Shown piece by piece: positions 1 through 22,754 of a stretch of 64,000 nucleotides of DNA (positions are counted from its first letter, which is position 1; each line of letters begins with the position of its first letter). The position numbers were made by a program, and so were the translations under genes. The stretch comes from Amoebidium appalachense (taxonomy: Eukaryota; Ichthyosporea): NCBI GenBank assembly GCA_963693365.1, contig CAVNZM010000002.1, forward strand, positions 5,270,001 through 5,334,000, written 5' to 3'. A model generated the notes under the pieces. The model worked only from the letters and a program-made list of their open reading frames with translations, was not told the origin of the DNA and made no database searches.

Positions 1-2052
<2,052 letters not shown>

Positions 2053-3219
2053 CATGTACAGTGCCCGTCCGCGCGTAACATACTCTGCCACTGGCATCCT
2101 GTCGACGCCGAATATTTTTAAAAATCTTAACATACTAAGTGACCTCGGTCATTTTCCGGAATTATGTTAAAAAAAAAATTTTTTTTTAAGAATAGGGGTG
2201 CTACACATAGTAGACGAGTAGTCGGGTTATCGAGTCTATTGAAACCCCCTAAAGTAAATATTTCGATCTCTTCCCCAGACATTACAGTGGAATGCAAAGT
2301 CAATAAAATCCAACACTGAAATGCGCGTCCGGCATGCCCACATGTACATGTGCCACCGGATGCGACGTCGCAAAACTAACAACACAGGCCTATAGCCCAG
2401 TCCGAGTCTGTTTTACTGCTTCTATTTCCCCCCCCTTATAATTAGTGGTATACATAGGGAGGCTTAATGCACACCAAACACTTCGAACATGACCAAGCCA
2501 GTAGTCCAGGTGCAGGCAGCTGCACTTGCAATTGGGGCGTTGAATAGTGCACTGTGACGACACACAGTCATTAATGCGGCCACGGACAAGTTTCAGGAAA
2601 CCACGCAAGCTGCCCAAGCAATCATCTCTCAGGGTTTTGTAGAAGCAAATAACACCATCAGCAACACAACCACCCGTGCGGTTGCACAAGCCGAAACGGC
2701 AAAAGCACAGCTGCGTTCGCATATAGAGGGTTTAGAAACCCGCAGAGCCCCCACACGGATTGAGGGTTGTCCCCGGTTGGGTAGCAATTTGCATGGGTGT
2801 GAGATCATGCGCAGATTTAGTGTTGTGGGCTGGCTGCGTGGGGTGATAGTGGGGGGTGCCCAGAGAATTCGAAGGGGTTTTGTTTCCGTGTTAGTTATGG
2901 AAATGGTCTGGAGGTTGATATGAAACCCTGAATACGGATTGGTATGAGGCGAAGGGGGAGGGACTGCCCCTGACTCGTGTAGGTGTGTGGTGCCAAATTC
3001 GTAAGCTGTGAAGCAGCCGATAATATACTTGGTTTCAAAGAACAGTTCTTTAGCGCTTTTTTTTTCTTTCTTTTTTTTTAGCCCTCTCCCCCCCCCCCCC
3101 CCTTTTTTTTTTTCCTTCCTTCTTTTTGCTTGTTTTGTTTGTTTTGTTTGTAATATTGTTTGCCTGTTTGTTTGTTGATTCAAAGCATTCAGCGTGTTGC
3201 GGGTCCCCGTCGGCGGGCG

Positions 3220-3288
<69 letters not shown>

Positions 3289-3575
3289 GGGGGTTTATTT
3301 AACAGTATGTTTTCTAATACTGTACATAGTTCACAATAGTTAGTTTGTTTGTTTACTTATCTTCTAAGTGTATTTCATTCAGCGGGTTGCGGGTTCCCGT
3401 CAGCTGCTGGGCGGGTGGGCGGGCCGGGGGGGGGGGGGGGGGGGGGGGGGTAACATACTATGATTGATATGATAGCCTCTGGGAGCCTTTTTTAAGGGAC
3501 TAGTAAAAAATTAACATAATGACCTCGACCCTCGCCGGCGCAGTAACGGTTACGCGCGGACGGGCACTGTACATG
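2053..3575. mobile_element. 1.5-kb element bounded by 27-bp perfect terminal inverted repeats
   Basis: The 27 bases at 2053-2079 recur exactly as reverse complement at 3549-3575 (arm begins catgtacagtgcccgtcc). The ends keep weaker inverted similarity further in (a gacctcg(g/a)tcatt-like block near 2140 and its complement near 3520). Inside is a pair of diverged direct repeats (3184-3230 and 3373-3432), each running into a long G-run (3222-3287, 3426-3450). The 110-codon minus-strand frame at 2390-2722 resembles no transposase I know. This looks like a non-autonomous DNA transposon or MITE-like element; no clear target-site duplication is visible. Confidence 0.55.
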
Positions 3576-4797
3576 CACTCACGGTGATGTGCCAGGACGG
3601 AACTACGGCCAGTGACTGGTGGCCACGGTTCGCTATCGAGATATCATTATGGATCTGTATTATGCTCATGGTCAGGCTATAAAGACCTATACACGTAGAT
3701 GTCTATGTGATAATGTGAGACTTTTACTAAGAAACATAGATCTACAAAAAATAAAAGAAAAGAGACCTCTCGATCGATGCAGAAATGCTCGAACTATGAT
3801 TCAGAGCGCATTGTGATTGGCTCGGGTTGTTGCATTCCAATTATTTAAATGTGCAGATAAACGATTGGACTCCCTGAATTCTCCCAAAACCTCCTTGCAA
3901 TTGTTTACTTAGATATAATGACGTCCATCTGGCAATTCACTCCAGTGTTGACTATAGGCGGTTCTTGTCGTTTTACAACCATTTTGCGCAGCCATAGTAG
4001 ATAGTGTATGGGTGATGGAATTTTAACACACAATTAATGAAGCTGCAGAGCCAAGATGCCATAGGGTGTGATCCAGGCTTCATGATCTGCGAATATAAAA
4101 TAGTAGAGCGTTTTGTATCGGATATCTCGAGATACAGATTTATTGACCTCGTTGGATCCGGATCCGGATCCTTTTCAAAGTCGCGAGCCCTTTTGACTAT
4201 CTCTTGTGCAATACCAGCTTATCACTTATACACGCAAAAGGCATACTCCTTATGAGCAGCAAAATACCCAGGCCCTAAATTTCTGCTGGGGAGTTGTCGG
4301 AGTTTTTTTTATCACAGCCGGTGATCAGATCTGAGTGTAAACATATACACTCAGATCGTGCAAAGTTTAGGAGGATTATTTGACGGCGTGAAGGTCTGTG
4401 CTCCTATTGGATGACTCTTGGTGGCTAAGAATTGACTGCAAGTCCATGGTCCTTTGCCGTCACAAAAGCCGTCACTCGTGGATGTAGTCATGGATGATGC
4501 GGAAGGCCGATGCAAATAGCTTTCCATAAAATCTTAGGCTACAGTTGTAAATCCAGCTTTCGATCAGACCGTCTGCCTACGTTATGCATGTGTATTTGTA
4601 CTTTTGAACAGACGCCACATATGGCATGCATACGCGTGTGCATAAAACGCAACGGATATAGCAACCTTTTAACTTTCTTTCGGAGCTACCGATACTAGCC
4701 TCTGCTTACCCATAATATGTAATAGGGGTGTCACATACTACGATGGCGCTCATTGTTGCCTAGCATGTACACATGTCACTGACTGCATTTGATTGGC

Positions 4798-4877
4798 TGC
4801 GCTGGAAAACGCAGTAGGCCGTCGAATGTGGCTGGGCCTCCGGCAGTGTCCACGCAATAAAAAGTGTGTAAACCCCA
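4798..4877 (+). repeat. Dispersed repeat, copy 1 (second copy at 62355-62435)
   Basis: About 75 bases around gcagtgtccacgcaata are shared, with scattered substitutions, by this site and 62355-62435 in the same orientation. Both copies end in gtgtgtaaacccc. The divergence suggests an old interspersed family. No coding potential is seen. Confidence 0.6.
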
Positions 4878-5900
4878 TTTCAGCTTCTCATTTTATATAT
4901 ATTTATTGCAGGTAAATATTATTGACCAAAAGTTGCCTGTTGGTTTATCTCGCAGATTTGAGTCAGGCTAATATATTATTATTGGTGACTCTAAGCGGAG
5001 ATCAAACATCGCATCCGCGATTCCTATTTGTAAAAGATCATGCTTTTCTAAGGTCTATTTATATTTGCCGATTAGAATCGGCTTTGCAGAAAGTATATAA
5101 AGCCGGGCGGCGTTGTGACCCGTCCAGCCAAGCCAAGTGAGGTGCACTTCGTCAGTGGTGCCACTCCACACGTGGACCCGTACTTGGAACACGCTACTCC
5201 ATGTGCCGCAGTAAGTTATCCCGGGAAAGGAAAAATACATATATGGAAAAAGAAACAAAAGGGGAAAAAAAAAAGAACAGCTGTACATTTTATAATATCA
5301 TCTTAGGTGATAAATATATTAACTATTTGTGAGTCTAGATGTCCCTGCACGCGTCCGTAATTAATTAGCAAAACTTTATGGCAAGTTGTCCTGATCTCTT
5401 GCCATAATCTTCGAGCGTCACTAGTACTGTGAGGAGTCAAACAAACAAAAATAGCCAAAAAAAGTTGCGGCCGTGACCCCACGTGTACGAGGTAGTTTTT
5501 CGGGAAACTAGGATACCTCGTCAGGAACTCTTGTATGAGGGCACCTTATAAAATCGGCTCTCTCTTGGGTTTTCGGTCATTTATCTGGCACTTTCCAACA
5601 ATGCCACTGCTACTGAATACGAACCGCGATAAATGTATGTGGTTGCACGTGTGTTTTGGGTCTTACCTTTCCCCCACGAATAATCAGAGTGACTTTTCTG
5701 ATGCCTTTTATGTCAATAATGGTCCCTGTCCGATTTTTATTTTTGCTGTAACAGCTTCTGCGAGCGCTCACTCGTGATCATGAGGTTTGATTTCTCATTT
5801 CTCTTCGGCTTCCCTCGAATGCCTTTACATTTTGTGAATGGCTTGCATACAGGAACGGTGTGTGTATGTGTGTGTGTGTGTATGTGTGTGATGACAGTCT

Positions 5901-5992
5901 GCTCAAGTACAGTTTGTGCGCATCGGTATACGTACAAACCCTTGACGTGTACAAACTGTACTTGAGCACGTACAAACCCTTGACGTGTACAA
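5901..5992. repeat. Perfect 17-bp inverted repeat interlaced with a 24-bp direct repeat
   Basis: The arm gctcaagtacagtttgt at 5901-5917 pairs perfectly with acaaactgtacttgagc at 5951-5967 across a 33-base loop. A direct repeat starting cgtacaaacccttgacgt occupies 5931-5954 and 5969-5992, so one repeat unit overlaps the second arm. It lies about 0.4 kb upstream of the GH114 start codon. It could be a cis element, a hairpin or a small mobile-element remnant; nothing decides between these. Confidence 0.6.
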
Positions 5993-6401
5993 CGTGTGAG
6001 TGCATGTCCAGTTACTGTCACCTTCAAATGTAATAATCAATGATGTACCCGGATGAATACAGCGAATTGCTTGATCGATACTAACCACAAAACATTTCCC
6101 GACACAGGAACCGTTGAAACAGCTTCACAGCTGCGAGCTACCGTGAATATCTTCCATTAACCCCACATCATTACCCTTAACGACCCCACTACTCAGAATC
6201 CAGCGAGTAACGTCTTAACATTAGATGCACACCGAGGGTTCTTCCTTTTATGATAAATGCAGCGGCTCAGACAGTGCTAGGAAACCAACCGGATAGCACA
6301 ACGGACTTATTTATATCACCGATATATGGAAGCTAAACTCCATATAGCAGCATCCTTTATGAGCAATAACACTTGCTTCGAGTTTCGAGCCAATTTCTAA
6401 G

Positions 6402-7516
6402 ATGGGCGCCAACGTGAGGCTGATGTGTGCGCTTCTAACGTGCCTTCTTGCATGTGCCAATTTAATTGGTGCAAGGTCACTCCACCGGACGCGGAGATGG
6501 GTAAACTTTCCCACGGGTACAACATGGGCTCTAAGGTTAGCCCCCACCATCCCTCCCCCCCCCCCCCCCCCCCCCCCCCCCGGACCCTCCCTACCCCCTC
6601 TTCCCCCCTCACAAACAAACATACACACACACGTGATCGCAAACACTCACCCTACCCACCCCACTTTTCCTTCTCCTTCTAGCTGTCCTTCTAGCTATGT
6701 ATACCCCCTTCCCCCCTCCCCTCTCCCCAACCTTTAAACCCTTACTTCGCTCTCTGCCATTCTCCTTTTCCACCCTCCACCCACCCGCCCAACACCCAAC
6801 CCCTCCTTCCCTCTGTAGCTTACCTACATTTCTCCCTTCCCTACTCATTTACGACATCTCATAGTCACTGCTCAACAGCTCCCACCCCCTCCTCCCCCCA
6901 AATTCCACCTCCACCCCCAAACCATTCAACGATCACAAGGCATGCAAGAACAAAAACTGTGAAACAGAAGAGACGAGTATAGCCTCACCCCCATCCGTCT
7001 CTTGTTCCCTAAGCACCATGCTCTCTCTCACTCGCATGCTGTTCGCAAGTCCCCCTAGACCCACCACTGTCACCATCACGTGATCTGACCTTGGCAACAC
7101 CAATCAGAGCCTGGTGCAACGGGGGGGACTGCGGCAAAGCAGATGTGAGGTCTGCGACGGCCGTTACTGTAAATTGGTACTACATTACTAAGGAGGGCAT
7201 CCAGGAACTACAGAGACAGAGTTTGGACCCCCCCCCCCCCCCTTCTTCCCTCCCCTACTCCCTCCCCCCCCCCCCCAGCTCTTTCCCCCTCCCTCTCCTC
7301 CCCCCGTCCCGTGTCCCCTTAACCCGCTTTTGCCTCCCTCTGTTTTTACACCTCTGCAAAACATCCCCCCCCCCCCCCCCGGCGCCTGCAAAACATCCCC
7401 CCCCCCCCCCCCGCGCCCCCGGCGCCTCCCTCCTCTTTTTTCTGCAAGTGATGACTTGAATGTAAATTCATGTTTCATGCTGTGCACGACATTCATAAAC
7501 CTCCCCCCCCCCCCAC

Positions 7517-7557
<41 letters not shown>

Positions 7558-9736
7558 CAAACAAACAAATACACACACACACCCCACCTTTCTCCCATCA
7601 CATACACACACACACAAACACACACACACACAAAGCCTTACATCCCACACAAAGCCTTGCAGGCAACCTGCAAGACTACTGGACAAACCTGTCCCCCCTC
7701 CCGTTCCCACATTCTCCCCCCCCCCCCCCCCCCCCTCCTTCCCCCACATCCCTCCCCCCAATACTCACCCTCCTCCTCTCCCCCCTCCCTGACTGGTAAC
7801 TGACCAATTCATCTGCCCCGCCTCTTCCTCCACCCCCCACCTCTCGCCCCAACCCTCCCCCCTCTCCCCAAAAAATCACCCCCAAAAAAACACAGATAAG
7901 ATCGTAATCTGCTACATGTCGGCAGGGGCAGCCCTCCCAGCGGAAAAGAAGAAATTCCCATCCCTGCCATATGCTCGCAAGGTGGGGGGGTTCCAACTGA
8001 CATACTTTGACGTAAGGAGGTGGGGGGAACTGAAGAATTTCATTCGAACGAGGCTGACGGATGCAAAATTCAAAGGATGTGACGCTGTAGAACTTGACAA
8101 CGTCGATTGCTGGTAAAACTGAAGAACCCCCCTCCTACCTCCCCCCCCCCCCCCCTCCTTGCCTGCTCAACAACAAAATTTTGCTTTCTGTTGTCCGTCG
8201 TGACCTAATGCGTAACACATTTAAACACCACCTACCCCTGCCCCGCCCCAACTCTTTCCTCCCTCCCTCCCTCCCTCCCTCTGTCCCTCTTTCTTGTCTC
8301 CTGCCTTCCCTCTCACCCGTGCATGCAAGCGCGCGGAAAGCTACCGATTTGATTCCCTTTACATTGGCTGCTTTTATTTTTCGGGGGAAAAGTTGGGGGG
8401 GGGGGGGGGGGGGGGGGATGTTTGATATATCATATTATCCCACCTACCCCTGCCCCGCCTCAACTCTCTCCCTCCCTCCCTCCCTCCCTCCCTCTGTCCC
8501 TCTTTCTTGTCTCCTGCCTTCCCTCTCACCCGTGCATGCAAGCGCGCGGAAAGCTACCGATTTGATTCCCTTTACATTGGCTGCTTTTATTTTTCGGGGG
8601 AAAAGTTGGGGGGGGGGGGGGGGGGGGGGGGGGGATGTTTGATATATCATATTATCCCCCCCCCCCCCCCCACACACACACACACACACCTCCCCCAACC
8701 ACCACCACAACCACCCCGCAGACACAAACACACCCATATCTTCTTGTTCCCCCTCCCTCTCACCTGGTCCCCCCCCCCCCGTTCCCCCTCCCTCTCACCT
8801 GGTCCCCCCCCCCCCTCCCCCTCCCCGCTCCTAACTCCAACCCCCACGCACATACCCCATGCCTCGTGCTTCTGTGTGCTTAGATATTGGAACCCCCCTC
8901 CTCGTTCCTTCCTTCCCCTCCCCCCATCACTTCACGTGTCCCCTATCGCCTCGTTCCCTCCCCCCTCCCCCTCCTCATCCCTTCTCCAAAAGTGAAATGA
9001 TTGTGTGTCCGGGGTCACCATGCAGTCCCGAAAAATACACTCCCCCCCCCCCCCCCACTCCCCCCACTCCCCCACTCCCCCCTAGAGCCCCATCACACCC
9101 CCACCCATCCACCTACACGTACACACACACACATACCCACCCACCTGCGCCCCCCGCAGGCAGAACGACTGTGTATCTGGGGTCAAGAGATACGACCCGA
9201 CCATGCGGACCAATCAGGTGGCCTATCTCAAGTGGCTGGCTGGCACGTGCCATGGTATTGGTCTGGCTGCAGGCATGAAGAACAGTCTGTATCTGGTCCA
9301 GGAGCTGGCACCATACTTTGATTTTGCGGTAATTATTTTCCGTTTTCCGTTTTTTTTTTTTGATTTTTTTTGATTTTTTTTTTGATTTTGCGGTAATTAT
9401 TTTCCGTTTTCCGGTTTTTTTTTTTTTTTTTGCCTTTTGCCTTTTGCCTTTTGTTAAGGTGACGGTGGGTGGGAGGATGGTTGCCGTGGAGGTTGTGGTT
9501 GTTGTTGTTGGGGTGGTATGTGTGTTTTGGGAGAGGTTGAAGTTTCCTTGTGGATTTTGTTCCTTTTCCCCATGCTCCCCCCCCCCCCCCCCCCCACACA
9601 AAAAAAAAAAAAAAAAAAGAAAAGGGAAAAAAAAAATCCGCCCCCTCTCTGTTTCAGTTGGTTCCCCAAGCCTTCTGTTGTGTTGATGAGTGGCTATTTC
9701 CAAGGTATTACTTGGCAGGCCCATCCCTCCCCCTCG

Positions 9737-9778
<42 letters not shown>

Positions 9779-10088
9779 AAATAAAAAATAAATAAATAAA
9801 TAAACAATATAATTTTTATTCTCCCCGACCCCCCAACCACCACGTTATTGCTGATGTATGACAGCTGGTTTTCATATTTGGCAACTCATGCATTACCTTA
9901 TTTGGCAGGTGAACGAGCAATGCCAGGAGTGGAACGAATGCAGTTATCTTAAACCCTTTATCGATGAGGGAAAGGCGGTTTTTGGAACGGAGTACTCCGG
10001 ATCGCCAGGGAAGATATGCCAAAATGCTCGGGCTACCGGAATAACAACGAAATACGACTTTGGAAGTGGCTGGAGATCGTGCAATTAA
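6402..10088 (+). CDS. Secreted glycoside hydrolase family 114 (endo-alpha-1,4-polygalactosaminidase-like), five exons
   Basis: Exons 6402-6535, 7108-7220, 7896-8112, 9160-9328 and 9909-10088 join with matching phases (2, 1, 2, 0) into 270 residues, typical for GH114. Residues 1-25 form a signal peptide with a Leu/Cys/Ala-rich core, so the protein should enter the secretory pathway. The PTGTTW segment (about 38-43), KIVICYMSAG (84-93), the acidic VELDNVD block in exon 3, MKN and YFDFAVNEQC across the exon 4/5 border, and the C-terminal GKAVFGTEY all match family signature positions in order. The family hydrolyses alpha-1,4-linked galactosamine polymers such as fungal galactosaminogalactan; the substrate here is inferred. 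Each of the first three introns has a C-run close behind its donor. The gene converges with the GT47 gene at 11375. The start is the first ATG and opens the signal peptide. Confidence 0.88.
8229..8657. repeat. 212-bp tandem duplication inside GH114 intron 3
   Basis: Bases 8229-8440 are repeated almost exactly at 8441-8657. Each unit holds a (CCCT)n block, an 80-base unique stretch and a G-run, ending ggatgtttgatatatcatat. The units differ by a few substitutions and by G-run length, indicating a recent duplication. The G-runs here oppose the C-run orientation of the rest of this intron. Confidence 0.85.
9320..9413 (+). repeat. Duplicated 5' splice site at the exon 4 border of the GH114 gene
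   Basis: Thirty bases covering the end of exon 4 and its donor (gattttgcggtaattatttt...) at 9320-9349 recur exactly at 9384-9413, separated by T-rich sequence. The second copy offers an identical donor 64 bases downstream. Using it would add T-rich sequence that appears to bring in a stop codon, so the first donor is taken as the functional one. Confidence 0.8.
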
Positions 10089-10274
10089 TTTTTTTTGGCC
10101 GTCTTTTCCAGAATTGGCAGGCGGTGGTATGTGCGATTAATTGTTTCTTTTGGGTGTGATCGGAGTTTGGTGATTGGTCCAGCTATTTGAGAGGAGCAGT
10201 TCTGCCTTTTTGTAAAGATAAAACATATGAAAAAGTCCTGTAAATACACCCAACCCAAACTCAAACATAGATAG

Positions 10275-10822
10275 GCGGGGTTATGACTGTGTCAATCCCA
10301 TATAATGTTCATTTGCGGGGTTATGACTGTGTCAATCCCATATAATGCTCATTTACTTTTGATTTCCTGTTCTACGTGTGTGTGTGTGTGTGTTTTGTGT
10401 AGGCGGGGTCATGACTGTGTCAATCCCATATAACGCCTGTGTGTATGTGTGTGTGTGTGTCTGTGTTTTGTGTGACTGTGTCAATCCCAAATAATGCTCA
10501 TTTACTTTTGATTTCCTGTTTGTGTGTGTGTGTGTGTTTTGCATGTAGCCACATATGTATGTGTGGAATGTTATTTGCAATGCACCACGTGCGCGTGCGC
10601 GTGCTCACACACCGCAGACACCGTGGCTTTTGCATATACACAGACAGATAAGCACATTGGTACTTACATATGTTTATACCCGGGGTATGTAGCACGTACA
10701 GGCGCTCAAACACCCCGCAAACACTTTTGCATGGCTCACATTGGTACTTACATATGTTTATACCCGGGTAATGTAGCACACAGGCGCTCAAACACCCCGC
10801 AAACACTTTTGCATGGCTCACA
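10275..10822. repeat. Two tandem-repeat clusters downstream of the GH114 gene
   Basis: From 10275 to 10520 a unit containing atgactgtgtcaatcccata recurs about four times, mixed with (GT)n. From 10652 to 10821 an 85-bp unit is present twice (10652-10736, 10737-10821), including a cacattggtacttacatatg start and a ctcaaacaccccgcaaacac core. No coding potential is seen. Confidence 0.8.
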
Positions 10823-11015
10823 CTGAGCACAGCGCCCATCCCCCCCCCTCCTCCCGGCCTTCGGGCACACACACACACACACACACACACAAGACAATAA
10901 AAAAACCCTTGCTGTCGATTAGTCAAATTAAATGCTCATTTTCGTTTATTTTTGTTCGCCACAAGCAAGTGTGCTCGTTTCCATTCGCGCATGGCATATC
11001 ATCACCATCGCCACA

Positions 11016-11061
<46 letters not shown>

Positions 11062-11374
11062 AAAAAAAAAAAAAAGAAAAGAAAGAAAGAAAGAACGGCA
11101 TTGCCGCTAACATATCTATAGATGCAAAACACAATATAAAGACCGGATTTTAAAAAAGGTTGTGTTATGTAGATTTGAAAAATACTATAATGACCGAACG
11201 TATTGGTTGTGGCACATATTCAACTTGACAGAACCAACAGACTCATTCTCAGTGGTCTGATTAAAACGGTACCCTAATGTCAGGTTACCCTTTAGCCAGT
11301 CAAATCTACCGGTTGGGACTGCGCGTGGCCATGATAAAAACACTCCGAATTTCATAACTTTTAACCAGCCCATT
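10823..11374. other. Convergent intergenic region
   Basis: This contains a CA tract (10866-10891), a 32-base C-run followed by an A-run (11018-11075), and about 300 bases of unique sequence with CCAAT-like motifs. It lies between the 3' ends of the GH114 (+) and GT47 (-) genes. No gene is seen. Confidence 0.6.
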
Positions 11375-20108
<8,734 letters not shown>

Positions 20109-20773
20109 GTAGAAGACCAACTTTCATTTCATCTTTCGCCTAGAAAATTGCGCCAATCAAACACTTTCGTAAATTACCACAATTGGATACACCTCACCAG
20201 ACAACCAATCGGAAGGCGTGAGCCACTTCAACATCAGGGTTTGCGCAATCAAGATGAATCCCGGCCGGCGCGCGGCGTCGACTGTTCTGTGTCTGGTTCT
20301 GTGCATCTCTTGAAGTATAATAATTGGAAATATTTTATTATTATTATTATTATTTGAAGAAACGAAAAATATGCGGAAGTGCCATTAATTAAAGCCTAAT
20401 AGCAAAGTAATATCAATCTGTAGCTTCTGCTCATATAGCTCTCAGTGATGCGCGTGGTGCCAATCAGCACATCTGAACACTATCGATTTGCTCTATCGAA
20501 ACCATCATAGATTTTGGGGGCCTAGGCTGTGTGGCAAAAAAGCCTTAAGTTTGCCATATATACTTATACATCATTATCGACAGGTAATTTTTTTTTATTT
20601 TTTATTTTATTTTTTTTTTTTTTTGGGGGGGGGGGGGGGAGGGAGGGGGGGGGTGGGGGGGGGGGGGAGGGGAGGGGGCACTACTCTTGAAGAACACTTC
20701 ACATGGATGAAAAGTTCAGAGGGTTTCTCTCCTCTCTCCCTGACTTTTTGGTTTGTGGTTTCGAAGCCTACCG

Positions 20774-20843
<70 letters not shown>

Positions 20844-20971
20844 CCTCCCTCCCTCCCTCCCTCCCTCCCTCCCTCCCTCCCTCCCTCCCTCCCTCCCTCC
20901 CTCCCTCTCTCTCTCTCTCCCAATCACACACACACACACACACACACACACTCTCTCTCTCTCTCTATCTA

Positions 20972-21035
<64 letters not shown>

Positions 21036-21691
21036 CATCTATCTATCCTTCTCTCGATCTCTCTCGATCTCTCTCCCCCTCTCTTCCCCCCCCCCCCCCC
21101 CCCCCCCTTTTCCCCTTGTCTCCTCCCCCCATCCCCTTCGTTGGATTAATTTTTCGTGGGACTGGAAGAAATTTCAAAATGTCAACACCATCTGCTGGTG
21201 GGCTCTGTTCGTGCACCTTGCCCGCACAATTCTTTCGGTGTTTCCAGTCTGTGCGGTGGCTTTGCCATATTGTGTGCGTTGTATGCTTCTCTTCCCTCCG
21301 AACTTAAGTGCACATGTTCCCCCCCTCCCAGCCCTTTCCTCGGAAAATACACCCACCCAGCTAGATCCAGAAAACCACAAATCGGTACTACAATGCTCAT
21401 TAAAGTTCTGTCACATGTCATTGCCCCCCCCCCCTCCCCCCCCCCCCCCCCCCCACCCCTATCTCCACCCCCCGCCTCGCGGTACACACACACCCCTCCC
21501 CCCCCCCCCCCTCTCCCCCCCCTTTCCCCCTTCCCCACTCTCCCCTTCCCCCCTTCCCCCCTCTCCCCCCCCTTTCTCTGTTCCCCCCTCCCCCCCTCTC
21601 CGGGCCACCACTACCACCACCGCCACCACCAAATTCCCAAACCCGGGCACTGTCTGCATGTAATCATGTGCACTCGGTGTGCTCTGCAATC
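20109..21691. other. Upstream of GT47: CT/CA microsatellites and possible plus-strand sequence, no supported gene
   Basis: The stretch contains (TC)n/(CCCT)n/(CA)n arrays (20776-21057), T- and G-runs (20587-20680) and C-runs on the plus strand (21086-21108, 21426-21455). Short plus-strand frames near 20490-20582 (ending CAG|GTAATT) and 20703-20770 could be exons, but no consistent chain or family similarity was found. Confidence 0.5.
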
Positions 21692-21746
21692 ATGTTGTCC
21701 GTCGTGAATGTGTGCATCGTATTCTGCAGCTGTGGCATGTTGGTAT

Positions 21747-21787
<41 letters not shown>

Positions 21788-22095
21788 AGCCCCGCGCCTC
21801 ACCCATCCTCACTCCTCCCTGTAGGCGCAATCATAAGAGTCATCCTAGACATCATCATAATTAGATAACCTATGTTGCTTCAATGATTTGAAGTCTCAGA
21901 TATTCATATGGTACATAATATTTTCCTTGCTAAACGTAAAAAATGGCCACCCACAGTTAGAACCCGGTGTTGTGATTGGTCCAGGCAATCTCCTATCCGG
22001 CGTTTCATTGGTCTAAATTCGGTCTTCAGTCCCAACAACATAATTGGCGCAAAGCCACTAGCCATTATGATATAGCAGGGCCAAAGGGTCTGTTC

Positions 22096-22129
<34 letters not shown>

Positions 22130-22545
22130 CCCAGCTCTCTTCCTCCGTCCTCACACAAAAACATGTACACTAGATGAAAGATTGATGATACAACTCAGAA
22201 ATTTATTTGTTATGTGTTTAAACGCTCGGTGCGCCATGGGATACTGCGTTAAAAACACGCAAAATACATGTGCATGTAACTGCAGGCAAGAATCTCATCT
22301 CTGTGACCCCTGGCTGGATCAGGCAAAACGATGGCTCGCAGGTGCTGAGTGGCCACGTTATTTGACTTGAATAAAAATCTACGTCTATCCGAATGGCTGA
22401 ATTATTTAATAAAATGATACATATATTCAATAATGCTCAAGCAAAACTCGGTCTGTTGCCAGCCATCACGTGTAACGGTTCCTGTTACAATGGAAGAATC
22501 AGTCAGATTCCACATTACACGGCATTTACACAGTACATATCCTGG
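21692..22545 (+). CDS. Tentative small multi-exon gene (partial)
   Basis: Exons 21692-21742, 22030-22087, 22286-22341 and 22503-22545 chain in phase (0, 1, 0, then 1). The first starts at an ATG and encodes a hydrophobic MLSVVNVCIVFCSCGML that could be a signal peptide. The first two introns have a C-run just behind the donor, as in the firm genes. The joined product includes WRKATSHYDIAGPKGK and TPGWIRQNDGSQ. I recognise no family, the 3' end is not found, and part of the downstream sequence is read more convincingly on the other strand. Treat it as a hypothesis. Confidence 0.25.
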
Positions 22546-22754
22546 GTAAATAACACTATAATGAAAAGCCAGCCGTAAAACGTATGGTAAATCAATTTTA
22601 TTGCGAGTGTTTTGCACCCAGCCATGCCAAACCAATAGGAAGCCGGCCACTGTCGTGGCCTGCCCTAGCTTGTATTAACCTCCGTCACAGAGAAACTCTC
22701 CTTGGGCATTGCCAAAGGATTTGCCCAAGGAAGAACAGTTTAAGTTTGCAGGCA

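Larger units (their letters stand above)
3576..6401. other. Intergenic region, no supported gene
   Basis: This is AT-richer, mostly unique sequence. Open frames are at most 80 codons and show no recognisable family, signal peptide or consistent splice pattern. It holds one copy of a dispersed repeat (4798-4877) and the hairpin/direct-repeat cluster at 5901-5992, and must contain the promoter of the GH114 gene that starts at 6402. An AT-rich block near 6305-6325 (tttatatc) could be its core promoter, but this is weak. Confidence 0.6.

Noticed and set aside
20488-21663. 391-codon plus-strand frame with Ser-Leu and Pro repeats
   Set aside because: It is driven by (CT)n and C-runs; no domain is seen and no internal exon pair could be defended.
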